Positions 21,850-33,300 of a stretch of DNA of 64,000 nt are shown here, one piece after another. Position 1 is the stretch's first letter; each line of letters starts with the position of its first letter. The position numbers and the translations under genes are program-made. A model generated the notes under the pieces. It did not search any database. It worked only from the letters and a program-made list of their open reading frames with translations, and was not told the origin of the DNA. Source of the stretch: Brachionus manjavacas (taxonomy: Eukaryota; Rotifera; Eurotatoria; Ploima; Brachionidae); the NCBI GenBank assembly GCA_019054805.1, contig JAHQIY010000009.1, forward strand, positions 2,232,001-2,296,000. The letters are read 5' to 3'.

Positions 21850-23579
21850 TTTAGAAAGTTTTTAAAATATTAGAATTATTTAGACCTTTTTATAGGTTGA
21901 TAATGAAACAAAGTGGCAAAAAACTGAAAGAGCTAGTAAAAAATAAACACATAGGAAGTCATATTTCCCAGAATGCTAAAAATTAAACTGTTTAAAAGCC
22001 TTTTATTTGATTTTAAAAAGGATATTAAAATGCGAGACAATTAATTTTTTCATATTATCCATTTCTTTTAAAACTTAATTTTTAGATCTTATTATGAAAC
22101 GAAAAAAAACATTTAGAAACAATTTTTGGTACCTTAGGATTTAACAACAAAAACATTTTTTATCTAATCTTTATTTGAAATTTGAGTAGCCATCTAGGGT
22201 TTTATTGATGACAATAAGTTTTTTTATTGAGTTAAAATTTCAATTTCAATACGACGTTTTTTCATAAAAGTGAGTTAATAATGGTTAAATTTTGGTAAAC
22301 TGAAAAAACTTTCTTAAATAAAAAAAGCATTAAATGGTTTATAAGAGTACTAGGAGTATTTAAATTAAAATTAAATTGTGCTGACAATTTATAATGTCAA
22401 TATTTAATCCAAAACTCTTGTTATTTGAATAAAAGCATAAAATGTGGACGTCAATGTTTAATAGATGATTTTACACCGGAGCTCTGGAACCCCAAGATTC
22501 ACCGGGATACTTCCATGTGGCGAGTCTGTTCTTGAACTGGTTTACAGCCGATTACTGTCTCAGGCAGGCTGTTAAACTCTCTGATGACACGATTCGTGAA
22601 AAGTTTTCTCGCTTGGCGCAGTTGGTAGGTGCTTGGACGTCTTTTGGGCCCTCCAATACCCTGGGCTGATCCGAGTTGGGAAAGAGAGCTATAGTTTGGG
22701 GGAGATCTGACCCAATCTATGCTATTTAGTCCGTTTCTGATCCTGATTATTTGGATCATTAATCTCCTTTGGTCCTGCGTTCGCTCAGAGTGTACAATCC
22801 CAAGATGTAGAGAGTATCGCTATAACTAAAGATTCTCGGAAAGAATTTGGTTGCTTAAGAATGTTGCTGTCCTTGGCATAGTAGAGGGACCAAAATACAG
22901 CTGCATACTTCAAGTGGGGTCTGGCATAAGTTTGGCCCAAAACGCTTACGGACAAAAAAACTGAATTTTAGAGAAAAAAGTGAAAAATTAATAACAAATT
23001 TAATTTTATTAAACAATTTTTGAAAAAAAAACATTTTATTACTTTTTTTACATCATACAAACCCATATAATTCAATAAGATGGGTAAATAAAATATATAG
23101 TCAAAAAGGAAGTGTTGGTCAACAATTATAGTCATAAGTTCACTTGAACAAAATAAAATTTTGAAGCAAAAGTCATACTTAGACTCTGACTTTTATGAAT
23201 GGAACTTACTTACGAATCTCATTCAATCTTTCAAATTTAATTGTCTTAAATTTTTAAAAACATGAGCTCATACACCAAACCTCTATCAATTCACTAACGC
23301 CATCAAAATCTTTCTGAAACTTCGTTCTTTCATAAACCTGATTAACAACGCCTGGAATTTTTGAGTCATCAGCATAAATTTTCATCTTAATCGAAAAAAA
23401 TATGGAATATCATTTATTTACAGAATGAAAAGTATTGAATCAAGACTCTTATGGTACTACTTCGAGAACCTCTGACCACTCAGATAAAGTTTCATCAAGA
23501 AAAACAAGTAAATAAAAGATGTTAAAAAATGAAAAATTTAGAGTATTTTATTAAAAAATTATTCTTAATTAATTAGAAT
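21850..23579. other. Intergenic region between genes C and B
   Basis: Copy of the spacer at 5464-7231. It holds the LINE fragment at 22470-22932 and an AATAAA on the minus strand (23547-23552) after the gene C stop. The gene B promoter must lie upstream of 21849, but no distinct element could be picked. Confidence 0.6.
22470..22932 (-). mobile_element. LINE remnant, RT C-terminus (frame intact here)
   Basis: Second copy of 6080-6545. With four A's instead of five in one run the frame continues through RKLFTNRVIREFNSLPETV, a typical CR1-like RT ending, and stops after a further 20 residues. It has no catalytic part. Confidence 0.68.
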
Positions 23580-24397
23580 TTATATAAAAGGAATAATTTT
23601 ATATTTTTTTGAATGGTTATTTTTTTTAACATCATTCGAACTTTCGATTTTTTTCATAAAAATATTCAAAATATCAATGAATAAAATGCTTAAAAAGCTG
23701 AGAATGATCACAACCACTGCAATTATCATGCTTGTTCGAATAACAGTCTTGATGGTTTGCAATACAGGCTCAGTTTCTTCACAGTGATCTCCTTTGTAAT
23801 ACTTGAAACATTTGCACTTGGGCTCTTTGTTTTTGTCTTCTTGACAGAATCCATTGCCAGAACAAGTGACATTCTGACACAGATCTATTGCATTTTCACA
23901 ATGAGATCCATAATAATAGGTATTGCACTCACATCTGAATCCTAATTTGTCATTTTTGATAAAAACACAAGTTCCATTATTAAGGCATTGAATTTTTTGA
24001 TCACATGGATTTATCGTTTTTTCACATGATGAACCATAGTATTCATCTTTACAAATACATTTGTATTTATTGCCTGTAAAGGAACAAAAGCCTTTATTAC
24101 TACAGTTGACCAAGCAGCCAGATATATCATAGTTAGCTGTATTCAATATTTCAGCTAAAAATATAGGATCGCTATCATAAAAGGCATTTTTGACTTGTTC
24201 AATGGTGGAATTTTCAGTTGTATTAATTATTGTTGAATCAAAACCCAAAACTGAATAGTTTGTTGTTTTAGAAATGCTGTTAAATGATTCAGAAACCGTG
24301 GGGCTATAATTTGAAGTTGAACTAGAAAAGGTAGACTGAAGAGTGCTAGTTGAGACAAATTCTGATGTCTCAAAAGTTGAAAATTCACTGCTTTCAT
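23580..24397 (-). CDS. Gene C last exon: stalk, three EGF domains, membrane helix
   Basis: Copy of gene B exon 27. The T run after the membrane helix has eight T's instead of nine, so the tail reads DVKKNNHSKKYKIIPFI before the stop. The preceding exon (24501-24540) is one base short, which would throw this exon out of frame unless the base count is wrong. EGF domains and helix are unchanged. Confidence 0.9.
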
Positions 24398-27300
24398 CTA
24401 AAAAATTAAAAAATTAAAAAATTAAATTCAAATTTATTGTTAGTGATCTTAATAAATCTTTACAAGTAAAAATATAGATAAATGTTTCTACATTTGTTAC
24501 CGAAAAATCAATCCAACTCCCACAGTAACAAATACGCTTTCTTTTAAACAAATGAAAAATAATTTTTTCATATTTATAAATTTTAATCAAATTTTTGGAA
24601 TTACTGTTGATCAAAAGCAAAATATTTGTATTTTTCGAATAGGCAAAAGTTGAAGCAAGTTGCGTTTGCTTCAAATGCTTCCGTGATCACTCTATGAAAA
24701 TATGACGATCTAAATGAAATTTCTGAATACTTTCCATTTTGATTAGGAACACCAGTCTTGTTAAATCCTTTATTTAGAAGAAAATCAAATTTTGAATTTA
24801 AAATTTTTTTTTTCAAATTAGTTTTTGAATTTAATAATTACCGATAATTTTATAAACACCATAAAAAGTGTTCTGTCCTGAATAATGTCTATCAAATACT
24901 TTGTAGTTAGAACAGTTGTTCTCACCAACTCTCAGAGTCATGTTGATACTTTGGAGACAGAAACAATACTTTCCAGATGCTACCATTGTTAAATTTAAAT
25001 ACGAACAGTATTTAAAACAAGTGGTGATTGTGGTATTTTCCAGTATTAAATAGTCATCGGGTGTATTCAATGTGAAGCATCCAAGAAATTCAAAATAAAA
25101 ATCTCCCGTTATTTCAGGACTTTTAACTTTTAAATTTAAGAGATAAAATCAAAGAATTTTATTTTTTGTTTTTAAATTTTACTATTAAAATTTGATACAC
25201 TTCTCAAATAATATGGGGAACCTCCACACTCAAAATGCTCATCAAAAAGACATGTTCTATCACAAAGTGCTCGGCTATAGTCCAGACCACGTACGCTGTA
25301 ATTTTTTTCAGAGCAAAAATACTCACTTAAAAAATATTTCCAATTTTTTTAATTAAATATTTTTATTTACAAATACTTGTTTTGTATAATCGTAATTGGC
25401 TTTTCTTGACTTACACAATGTTCTATTGGATTTGAGTAATTAGTGTAGTTTCTTTCGGAACAGAAATACTCACTTAAGATTTTTTTTTAAACTATATACT
25501 AGAAAACTTTATAAAAAACTACTTTTCATTCAAAATAGTTATTGGTTTTCCTTTATTTTTACAGTCACTTATCGGGTTACTTTTTTTAATTAATTGTAAA
25601 TCTGTTAAATTTATTGTAGTGCATTCTTTTTTCAAGCTATATGCTAAGGTGTCTAAAAATTTATAAATTATAGTATATCATAAAAAATCATTGAGTCAAG
25701 ACTGCGTCTTAAGACAAATATAGCCATGCAAAAATTTTGTTAAAAAAAATATATGACATTGTCAATTTGTAAAATGTGTCATTTCGAAATATGACTTGGC
25801 TTTTAAATATATTTATTGGAATTATTAATTGTTATTTAAAATTCACAGGCTCAAGTGAAGAGTATTTTATTCTAAAAGACCAATAATTTTTTGGACCACA
25901 TTTATGAACTTGATGAAAAAATTAGTAATAAACAATTGTTGAATTATTTTGGAAAAATTTAGCTTCTGCAAAGACTCTGCAATTTTTCATACCATCACAA
26001 GCTTAATGATAAATAAAATAAAATATTTTACAAATTTGTTTTATTTATTCATTAGATATCGTCCAGTCATAAATTTTTTAAAATGTTTATATTATGGAAT
26101 TTAACTAATATTTAATTTATAAAAATTAAATTTGAATCATTAACCAGCTCTCGTTAAAAATAGAGCTTTAAATTTGAATGAGTACTATAAAATATTGCAA
26201 GTTTTTTTTCTATTTCTATTTTACATTTTTAGAAATAATTGCGTGATTAAATTTCAAATTTTAACATTCTAAAAAATTGAGTTTATATGAAACAACGAAA
26301 TTTCAAAAGTTAAATAGAAAAAAATTTAGACAATGAAAAAAAATTAATCTAAAATATTTCGTTCACGGGTTTTGTGAAGTTCAGTATAAAAGAACAGAAT
26401 AAAATGTAAAAAACTCAACAGCTTAGTTTTGTAAAATTCTAATTTAAAAACTAGTTCTGTGAATGTAGCATGGTGCATTATTATGTAATGATTTTGAAAG
26501 CCATCGGTTTAGCTTGGAAAATTAATTTACCAACAATAAAAGTAAAAAAGATGTACATTAAAATCGTTGTTAAAAAAGAGGATTCTAAAAAATTTAAAGC
26601 TATCTTATGAGAAAATCAATTCAATTTTTTAATTTTTTATATGTTAATTTTGAATCATACCTCGATTAAGTATTCAGATCTCTTTAATTTTAGTTTCAAT
26701 TATTAAAAACTTTTAGCCAAAAATTGGTACACCCAAAAATCTCAAATTAAATTGGGTGTACCAATTTTTGGCTAACTGAAATTAGCTAATCCAAAACCAA
26801 GCATTACAAAGATCCCATATAGAATTAATCTGTGATTCAGTGAGAAAAAATTAAAAAAAAAAGTGAATGAAAGGGTTAGGGTTGGAAAATTTTCAATTCT
26901 TTTAGAATCTCTGAAATTCAAGAGACTTTTCATCGAAACTTGCGAAGTACAGCTGAAAAAATAGCTTAGCAGTATATTCACAGACTGGAAGAAGAAAAGG
27001 CCTGGGATACTGTACAAGTATTGTTTCCAGATGTGAATAGAGGACCAGGAGATTTATCATGCTATTAGCTCATAAAAATCAATCAACAAAATATGACATA
27101 CCGATTGAGCACAAAACATGGATTTATCAAATGATGATGTATGCTGTCTTTGTTTTTTTATTTAATAATTGAGAAAAATTTACGTAAGATAAAGGTCTTG
27201 TATTCGGTTACTAGTGGTCAAAGACTCCTTAAGTGTAATTGCACTGGAAAATGTGAAAACTGTAGATGTAAACAAATGGGGTATTAGTTTTTCAACATAC

Positions 27301-30300
27301 ATATATAAATAAATGGTTTAATTTTTTGATAACAAAATTTATCTACTGATGAAAAAATATATTTGAAAATTCTTTTTTAACTTTTAAACAATTCATTTAT
27401 TTATTTTTTGCCGAGCAAATGCTCCTACTGAATATGAAAAATGAAAAAACTAAAAAATGTAAATAATATAAAATAAAATAAAAAATGAATGTACACTTCT
27501 TATCTGAAAAATTCTTGTTCTCAGGTTTTGTGAACAATTGGTTCACCCAATTTTTTTGTTCAAACTAGAATTAGGGTGAACCAAAACAGAATCAAATGAA
27601 CAAATTGAATAAAATTATTTAATAGAATTCCTAATTGTCAAAACTGATATAAATATTAGTAAATAATTTTTTTGTTTTTTTTTTGAAGGAGCTTTAGAAA
27701 TAGCTTAGCTCTGACCTGGTTGACTTGGTATTACCCTTTTTAACAATTCCAAATACCCAAACGCGCTCTTTACTTAAATATTTGCCTTATAGCATAAAAA
27801 ATAAAAATTAAAGAAAATTAAAATTAATTTCCATCTTTCAATTTTTCGACTTTGGGGAGCAAAGATCCATCTATTTCGCAAAATTTACCAAAAAATTCAT
27901 CTCGTGCGAGTTCAATGACTCGGTTCTTTGTGACAACGAGGTCGAACAAGTTTGGTCTGGTTTAACTATAGATGGAGAGAAAATTATGGCTGGTTGCTTT
28001 TACAGACCCCCTGGTAAAGATGCAAACGAAAACAAAATACTTGAGATTATTAAGAGGTCGTATAGAATATTAAATAGTTCCAAATATGATGGTGTAATTA
28101 TATGTGGAGATTTCAACTGTCCCAAGATTGACTGGAATCAAGGTAAGTTAACAGTCTGTTCACTACCAAGCGACTCTTTTGAAAATTTACTGATCGACTC
28201 GTTAGACGAACCTTCTAAGTTGTGAATAACTCTTCTAAGAGCCTTCTCGACCTGGTAATAACCGAACCAAATGTTCGTATTTATGAAATTTTTCATGGTC
28301 CTCCTTTGGGCTTAACAATAAAAGGGCATCACACTCTACTTTGGAACTATGAGCTCAAGTCGAACCCTAACACGAATGTTCCAAAATTTGAACCATTTAC
28401 CTAAGCGACTAGACACGAAAAACTTTGACTTTAGCGATAATTTACTTTCGTTTGGTGCATATAAACAAATACTCAATTGATAAAAAATGAAAAACAGAGA
28501 ATATTTGAAACATCGTACTTTTTCAATATTATTTCAACATAGGATACATTTTGTAATTCAAACACAAAAAATTAAGCCAATTTAAATTTAAATTATAATT
28601 TTGAAAAAATAGCTTGTCTCCAAACGAGTTGAGCGAATTTTGATATTTCGATTAAAAATGGATTCTAGTAAATAAATTTTTAAGTCAAAGAAGTTATAAG
28701 AATTCTATAATTTAAATCAAAAAAATCATTATTTATGACGTTTATTATCAAAATTACATTTTAAAAAATTGATCCTTTTTACATGTGGATAATTACTGAT
28801 AAGAGATAATTAGATTTTTAGAAAATAAAAAATAAAACTAGTTCTATTTCACTAAAAAGTTTAATTTGAAATACGAAAGCGCTTGAAATTTTAAAATGAA
28901 ATTTTTTTAACTTAAAAATGAAAAAAATATTTGAAACATCACATTTTTACAGTAAATACATTATGTAATTCAAACACAAAAAATTAAACCAAATATATTA
29001 ATATTTTTTAAATTCTTTAACTCAAATTATGCTTTTCCTAATGATGTTATCAGTCTTTTGTATCACTGTTCTTTTATATTAATAAGTCTTAGACTTACAT
29101 AAGCAAAATAAAGTGAATCAAAGCCTTTTGCAATGTTTTTTCTCGAAGCTAAATTTTAAAAGATAACAGTCTAATTCGATTTTAATTATTTAATTGTATC
29201 TAAAATGAAAGCTTTATCTTTTTACTGAATTTGTATCGAGATAATTTTTTTTAATCAGTAACTAAAAACTTACCAATATCACTTTCATAAACAGTAAATG
29301 GAATATATTTTTTACCACCACAATATTCATCTTTACTTCCACTACACGAGACCTTGCATTCCAGATCTTGTGCAATATTGTACGTTCCATAAAAATTAGA
29401 ACAAGAGCACTCATACCTTAAATAAAAAGTTAAACTTTAAAAATTTGATATAATTTACCTTACCCTAAATATGTAGCTGAATATTTAAACGAATAAATAT
29501 TGCAGATTTCTGAACAAACATTATTCTTCATATTGTTTTTACTAATAAATCTTATGCCACTAAATTCAAAAGGTTCCCTGTCAAAAAAACAGCCAATATA
29601 TCCATATTCTCCTTTATTTTAATAATCTTTAATGATTAAAGCAAAATTTGAAATCTTACCTTTGAGATTCAACTCAGATAAATAAAAATTTGGAACACCT
29701 AAGTACGCAGATTAGCACATTTAATAAATATTATTTAATTATTACTCTCAATGAATGTTGTAACATGTAAAACTGTTCCAATTATAGTGGCTTCTACTTT
29801 AAAATTTCCACTTCTTTTATAAATTTTGCTATTATTTAAATTTTCTTCTGGTTGGATGGTCAATTTTTGATAAGTTTTATCACCAAAATCGATAAAAACA
29901 TCGAAATAGGACTCATTTTTGTCTTCAAAGCTGATTCTAATGACACAGTTAAAATTTTCATATTGAAGAACTTTTTTCGGACAGTCGATTCTGATACCAA
30001 ACTCTTGAAATTTAAAGTCTCATTACTAAAATATGCATTATAGTATTCAAAAATATTTTTGGAATATTTTTGAGAATAATTGTCAATTCATGTATTTTGA
30101 AATTTTGAACTGAAAAACATATTACAGTTATGTATCACTAGATATTCAAATAAAATTTGTTTAATTTTTTGTGTTTGAATTACAAAATGTATCCAATGTT
30201 GAAATAACATTAAAAAAGTAATTGTCGGACACCTGGCGAACGAAATTCAACAAAAAGAAGTGTGTGGTCATGCATGTTGGGGACAACAACGGTTGCTACG

Positions 30301-33300
30301 AGTACATACTAGGCGATCATACACTTGAAAAGACCACAAAAGAGCGAGACCTCGGAATCATTATCACAAATGACCTTAAGTGGACTGAGCAGTCCAAGAG
30401 AGCGGCGTCTTGGGCGACGATGATAGCGTGCCGAATCCAGCTTACCTTCTCGTATTTCTCATTGGACCTGGTTAACTTGCTCTACAAGTCGTTCATACGG
30501 CCTCACTTAGAGTTTGCAGTCGGTGCTTGGAATCCTTTTCGGCGGGGTGACATTTAACTGCTTGAACAGGTGCAAAGGAGATTCTCAAAGCTAGTCCCGG
30601 AACTCAAAACGAAACCCTACGTTGAAAGAAGAGGAGCTCTCGGTTGGACCACTCTAGAAGACCGGCGTAGTCGAGGTGACCTCATCCAGCTCCATAAGAT
30701 TGCTAGAATTATCAAAAACTTACCGAATAACAAAAGTACTGGTTTAACAATGTTAAGCAATCGAAAGCTCAAATACTCCAATAGCTCAAAGGTAATTGAT
30801 ACTTTAAAAACAATCTATGAAACAATGATTCAACACCATTAATAAAGGTCCACAAAATCAACTAAATATTGAAGAAAGATATGGAGTTGAGTCTGACATC
30901 ATGACTTCATTCTAGACTAGGAATGGAATCTGCCTAGTTTCGACAAAATAAATTTTGGAATATTACTCTCAAAAACTGAGACTCATGAAGATTATTATTT
31001 AAATTCTTTCTTAACAATTATTAGATTTCGACTTTGATATTCATACACTGTTGAATGATGATGCAATGACAATAACAAATGGGTAAACGAAAACGCGGAA
31101 GACCTAAAAAAAAACTAACATTTTTTTTTCTATTTTCTCAAGTATTTTTTCTACTTTACGAAAATAAAAATTCTATAAAAAAATGTATTTTTTCTAGGCA
31201 TTTTGAAGTTTATGTTTAATTTTTGATGCTCAAAATGATCATTCTGAGTTTTAATTATGAAATGAATTGTTATTTCTTAATATAATTAATGCAGAGGTTC
31301 ACTTTTGGATGTAACATTTTTTGTTAAATCTAAAGGTAATTTCTGCAATAACAAAACTCACATTGCAGAGTGACACCATCTAAAAGATGCTATTTTTAAT
31401 CTTAAATTTTTTTAATTTTTTTTAATTTTTTTAATTTTTTATTTTTATACGACTAGTTTCCTCTTCTTTTTTATACTTTTGACTCTTTGGACCTAAATTT
31501 TATCTAAAAAAATATTTTTGACAAGTTAACAATACACTATATACATTAGTGTGTTGTGTTTCTTCTATACAAAGACTAAATGTTCAATACAGTAAATAAA
31601 GTAAAAAGAGTTTAAGTTTTTAAAAAAAATAAATCCTGATATGGGAATTATTTTTTTTTTTAATTCAGAATTAACTTTGAAAAAAAATTCAGACACATAT
31701 TTCATTTCAAATTTTTAATTTCTTAAAATTCAAAAAAATTAATCACTTCTTTTTAAGATTAAATACTTTTAATTTCATAAACAGATTTGGTTTTTAGGCC
31801 TCCACAAATTTGAGATTGGTTTCCATTACAAGTCATTGAACAAAAATTTTCATCAAGTTGAGCATTCATTAATGTATCATTCGAACACAAACATTTATTT
31901 CTGCAATTAAAAATAAAAAAAATAAAATAAAAAAATTAATTAAATTTACTGTTGTACAGATGAGGCGTATTTAAAATTGCTGTAAATGCAATATTGAATG
32001 CACAAATGATTGTTTAAAAAGCCGATTGCTACCCCAATACTATTATCTTTGGATTCAAAACATCCTAAATAAGTTCCAAAAAACATAACCGCAAAGTTTT
32101 TGACTTCTAATTTTTCAAAAAATTATTTTTTTAAAATTTTTAAATTGTTGTACTTAGTTGCATTTTAGATTTGCCAAAACAAGAACAGAAATAATTTGGA
32201 GATTCAGGACACATACATAAACAGGTATCAAGATTAAGTGGTAGTTTTCGAGATCTAATCTGTCGAGCACATTTGCACTGTCCACTTTCAAAGTGATGTT
32301 GTTGTGATGCATTTTATTATTTAAAAACAGTCAAATAGTCTTACTTTAAATTGGCTGTGTTTACAGTTGAAAATTGGTAATCTCTGAGTGAGCAATATTC
32401 ACTACAAATTTCATTATTTAAAATTTTGTTGTAATACAAAGATTGAGCTTTAAAACTATCAAAACACCCTGCATAAACACTATTTTCTTCAAAATTTACT
32501 TTAAAACCAAATTTTTTCTTTAATTATAAAAATTTACCAAATATTTCAACAGTGTCGATTAAGAATTCGGAATAATTTTTGAAATCCAGCTGCTCTGATA
32601 CTGTTCACAAAAAATAAATTTTTTAAATTTTAAATAAAAAATTTACTGAAAATTGTCGGATAAATTTCCAAAGATGAATTAGATGAACTTATGACTATTT
32701 GATGATATGCTGAAATGGAATAATTTTTTGTAAAATTATAACTAGAATTAGGAGCTAATGTGATTGTTTGAAGCTCGTCCCCAAAGTTGATTCTAAGGTC
32801 AATTGTATTTTTTGAAGTAAGCTGTAGCATGCAATTAAACTCTTGATTTACCTTCACAAAATCTTCACTTTTAAAATCCAATTTTGAAACTAAAAATTAA
32901 AATCCAAGATGATTAATGAAAAAAATTTTCAAAAAATTAACGTGAAATTTCATAAACACTTGAGCCCAAGAAGCTTCCACAAATTTGAGTTGAATTTCCA
33001 GAACAAGGTATATCACACATATAATCACTTATTTTCACCATACCTTCAATTGAATCAATGCAAGAGCAAAAATCTCTTTTAAAAATATTTAATTTTTAAA
33101 AATAAAAAAAAAATCCATTTAAAATGAATGTTAACAATTTTATTTACATAGTTAGTTCTTTTCTTTATTTCAGTTTTTTAAAGATAAATTTTAGAGAAAC
33201 TAAATTTATTACAATAAGTAAATAAAGAAAAGATTGTTTAAAAATAATTTTTCTTACTTTTTTTGTGTTAAGAAATATCGAAAATCTTTGCAAATTTTCA

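Larger units (their letters stand above)
16380..25443. repeat. Second copy of the 9.06-kb visible part of a 16.38-kb duplication
   Basis: Corresponds to positions 1-9061 almost base for base. Differences seen are mostly lengths of A or T runs, plus rare substitutions such as C8910 versus T25292 (a synonymous change in an exon) and an intronic T/A change near 8417/24799. If this is a tandem repeat of period 16,380-16,382, the unit junction is near 9061/9062 and the left half of the first unit lies outside the window. It covers the start of gene B, the spacer, and the 3' end of gene C. Confidence 0.95.
25653..29273 (-). other. Gene C long intron between WSC7 and WSC8
   Basis: 3.6-kb intron. 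Recognised contents: a perfect palindrome (26713-26775), an integrase-like remnant (26930-27290), a decayed LINE 3' tail (27685-27730), a LINE endonuclease fragment (27843-28478), and two direct copies of a short repeat (28483-28580 and 28905-29000). The stretch 25660-26700 is A/T-rich with nothing recognised. Confidence 0.7.

Noticed and set aside
26772-27017. Minus-strand 81-codon hydrophobic frame
   Set aside because: It lies opposite the integrase-like remnant and a palindrome; no homology or splice context.
28222-28404. Separate small gene starting at 28222
   Set aside because: It continues the LINE endonuclease domain (LLDLVITEP) after a stop; part of the LINE fragment.
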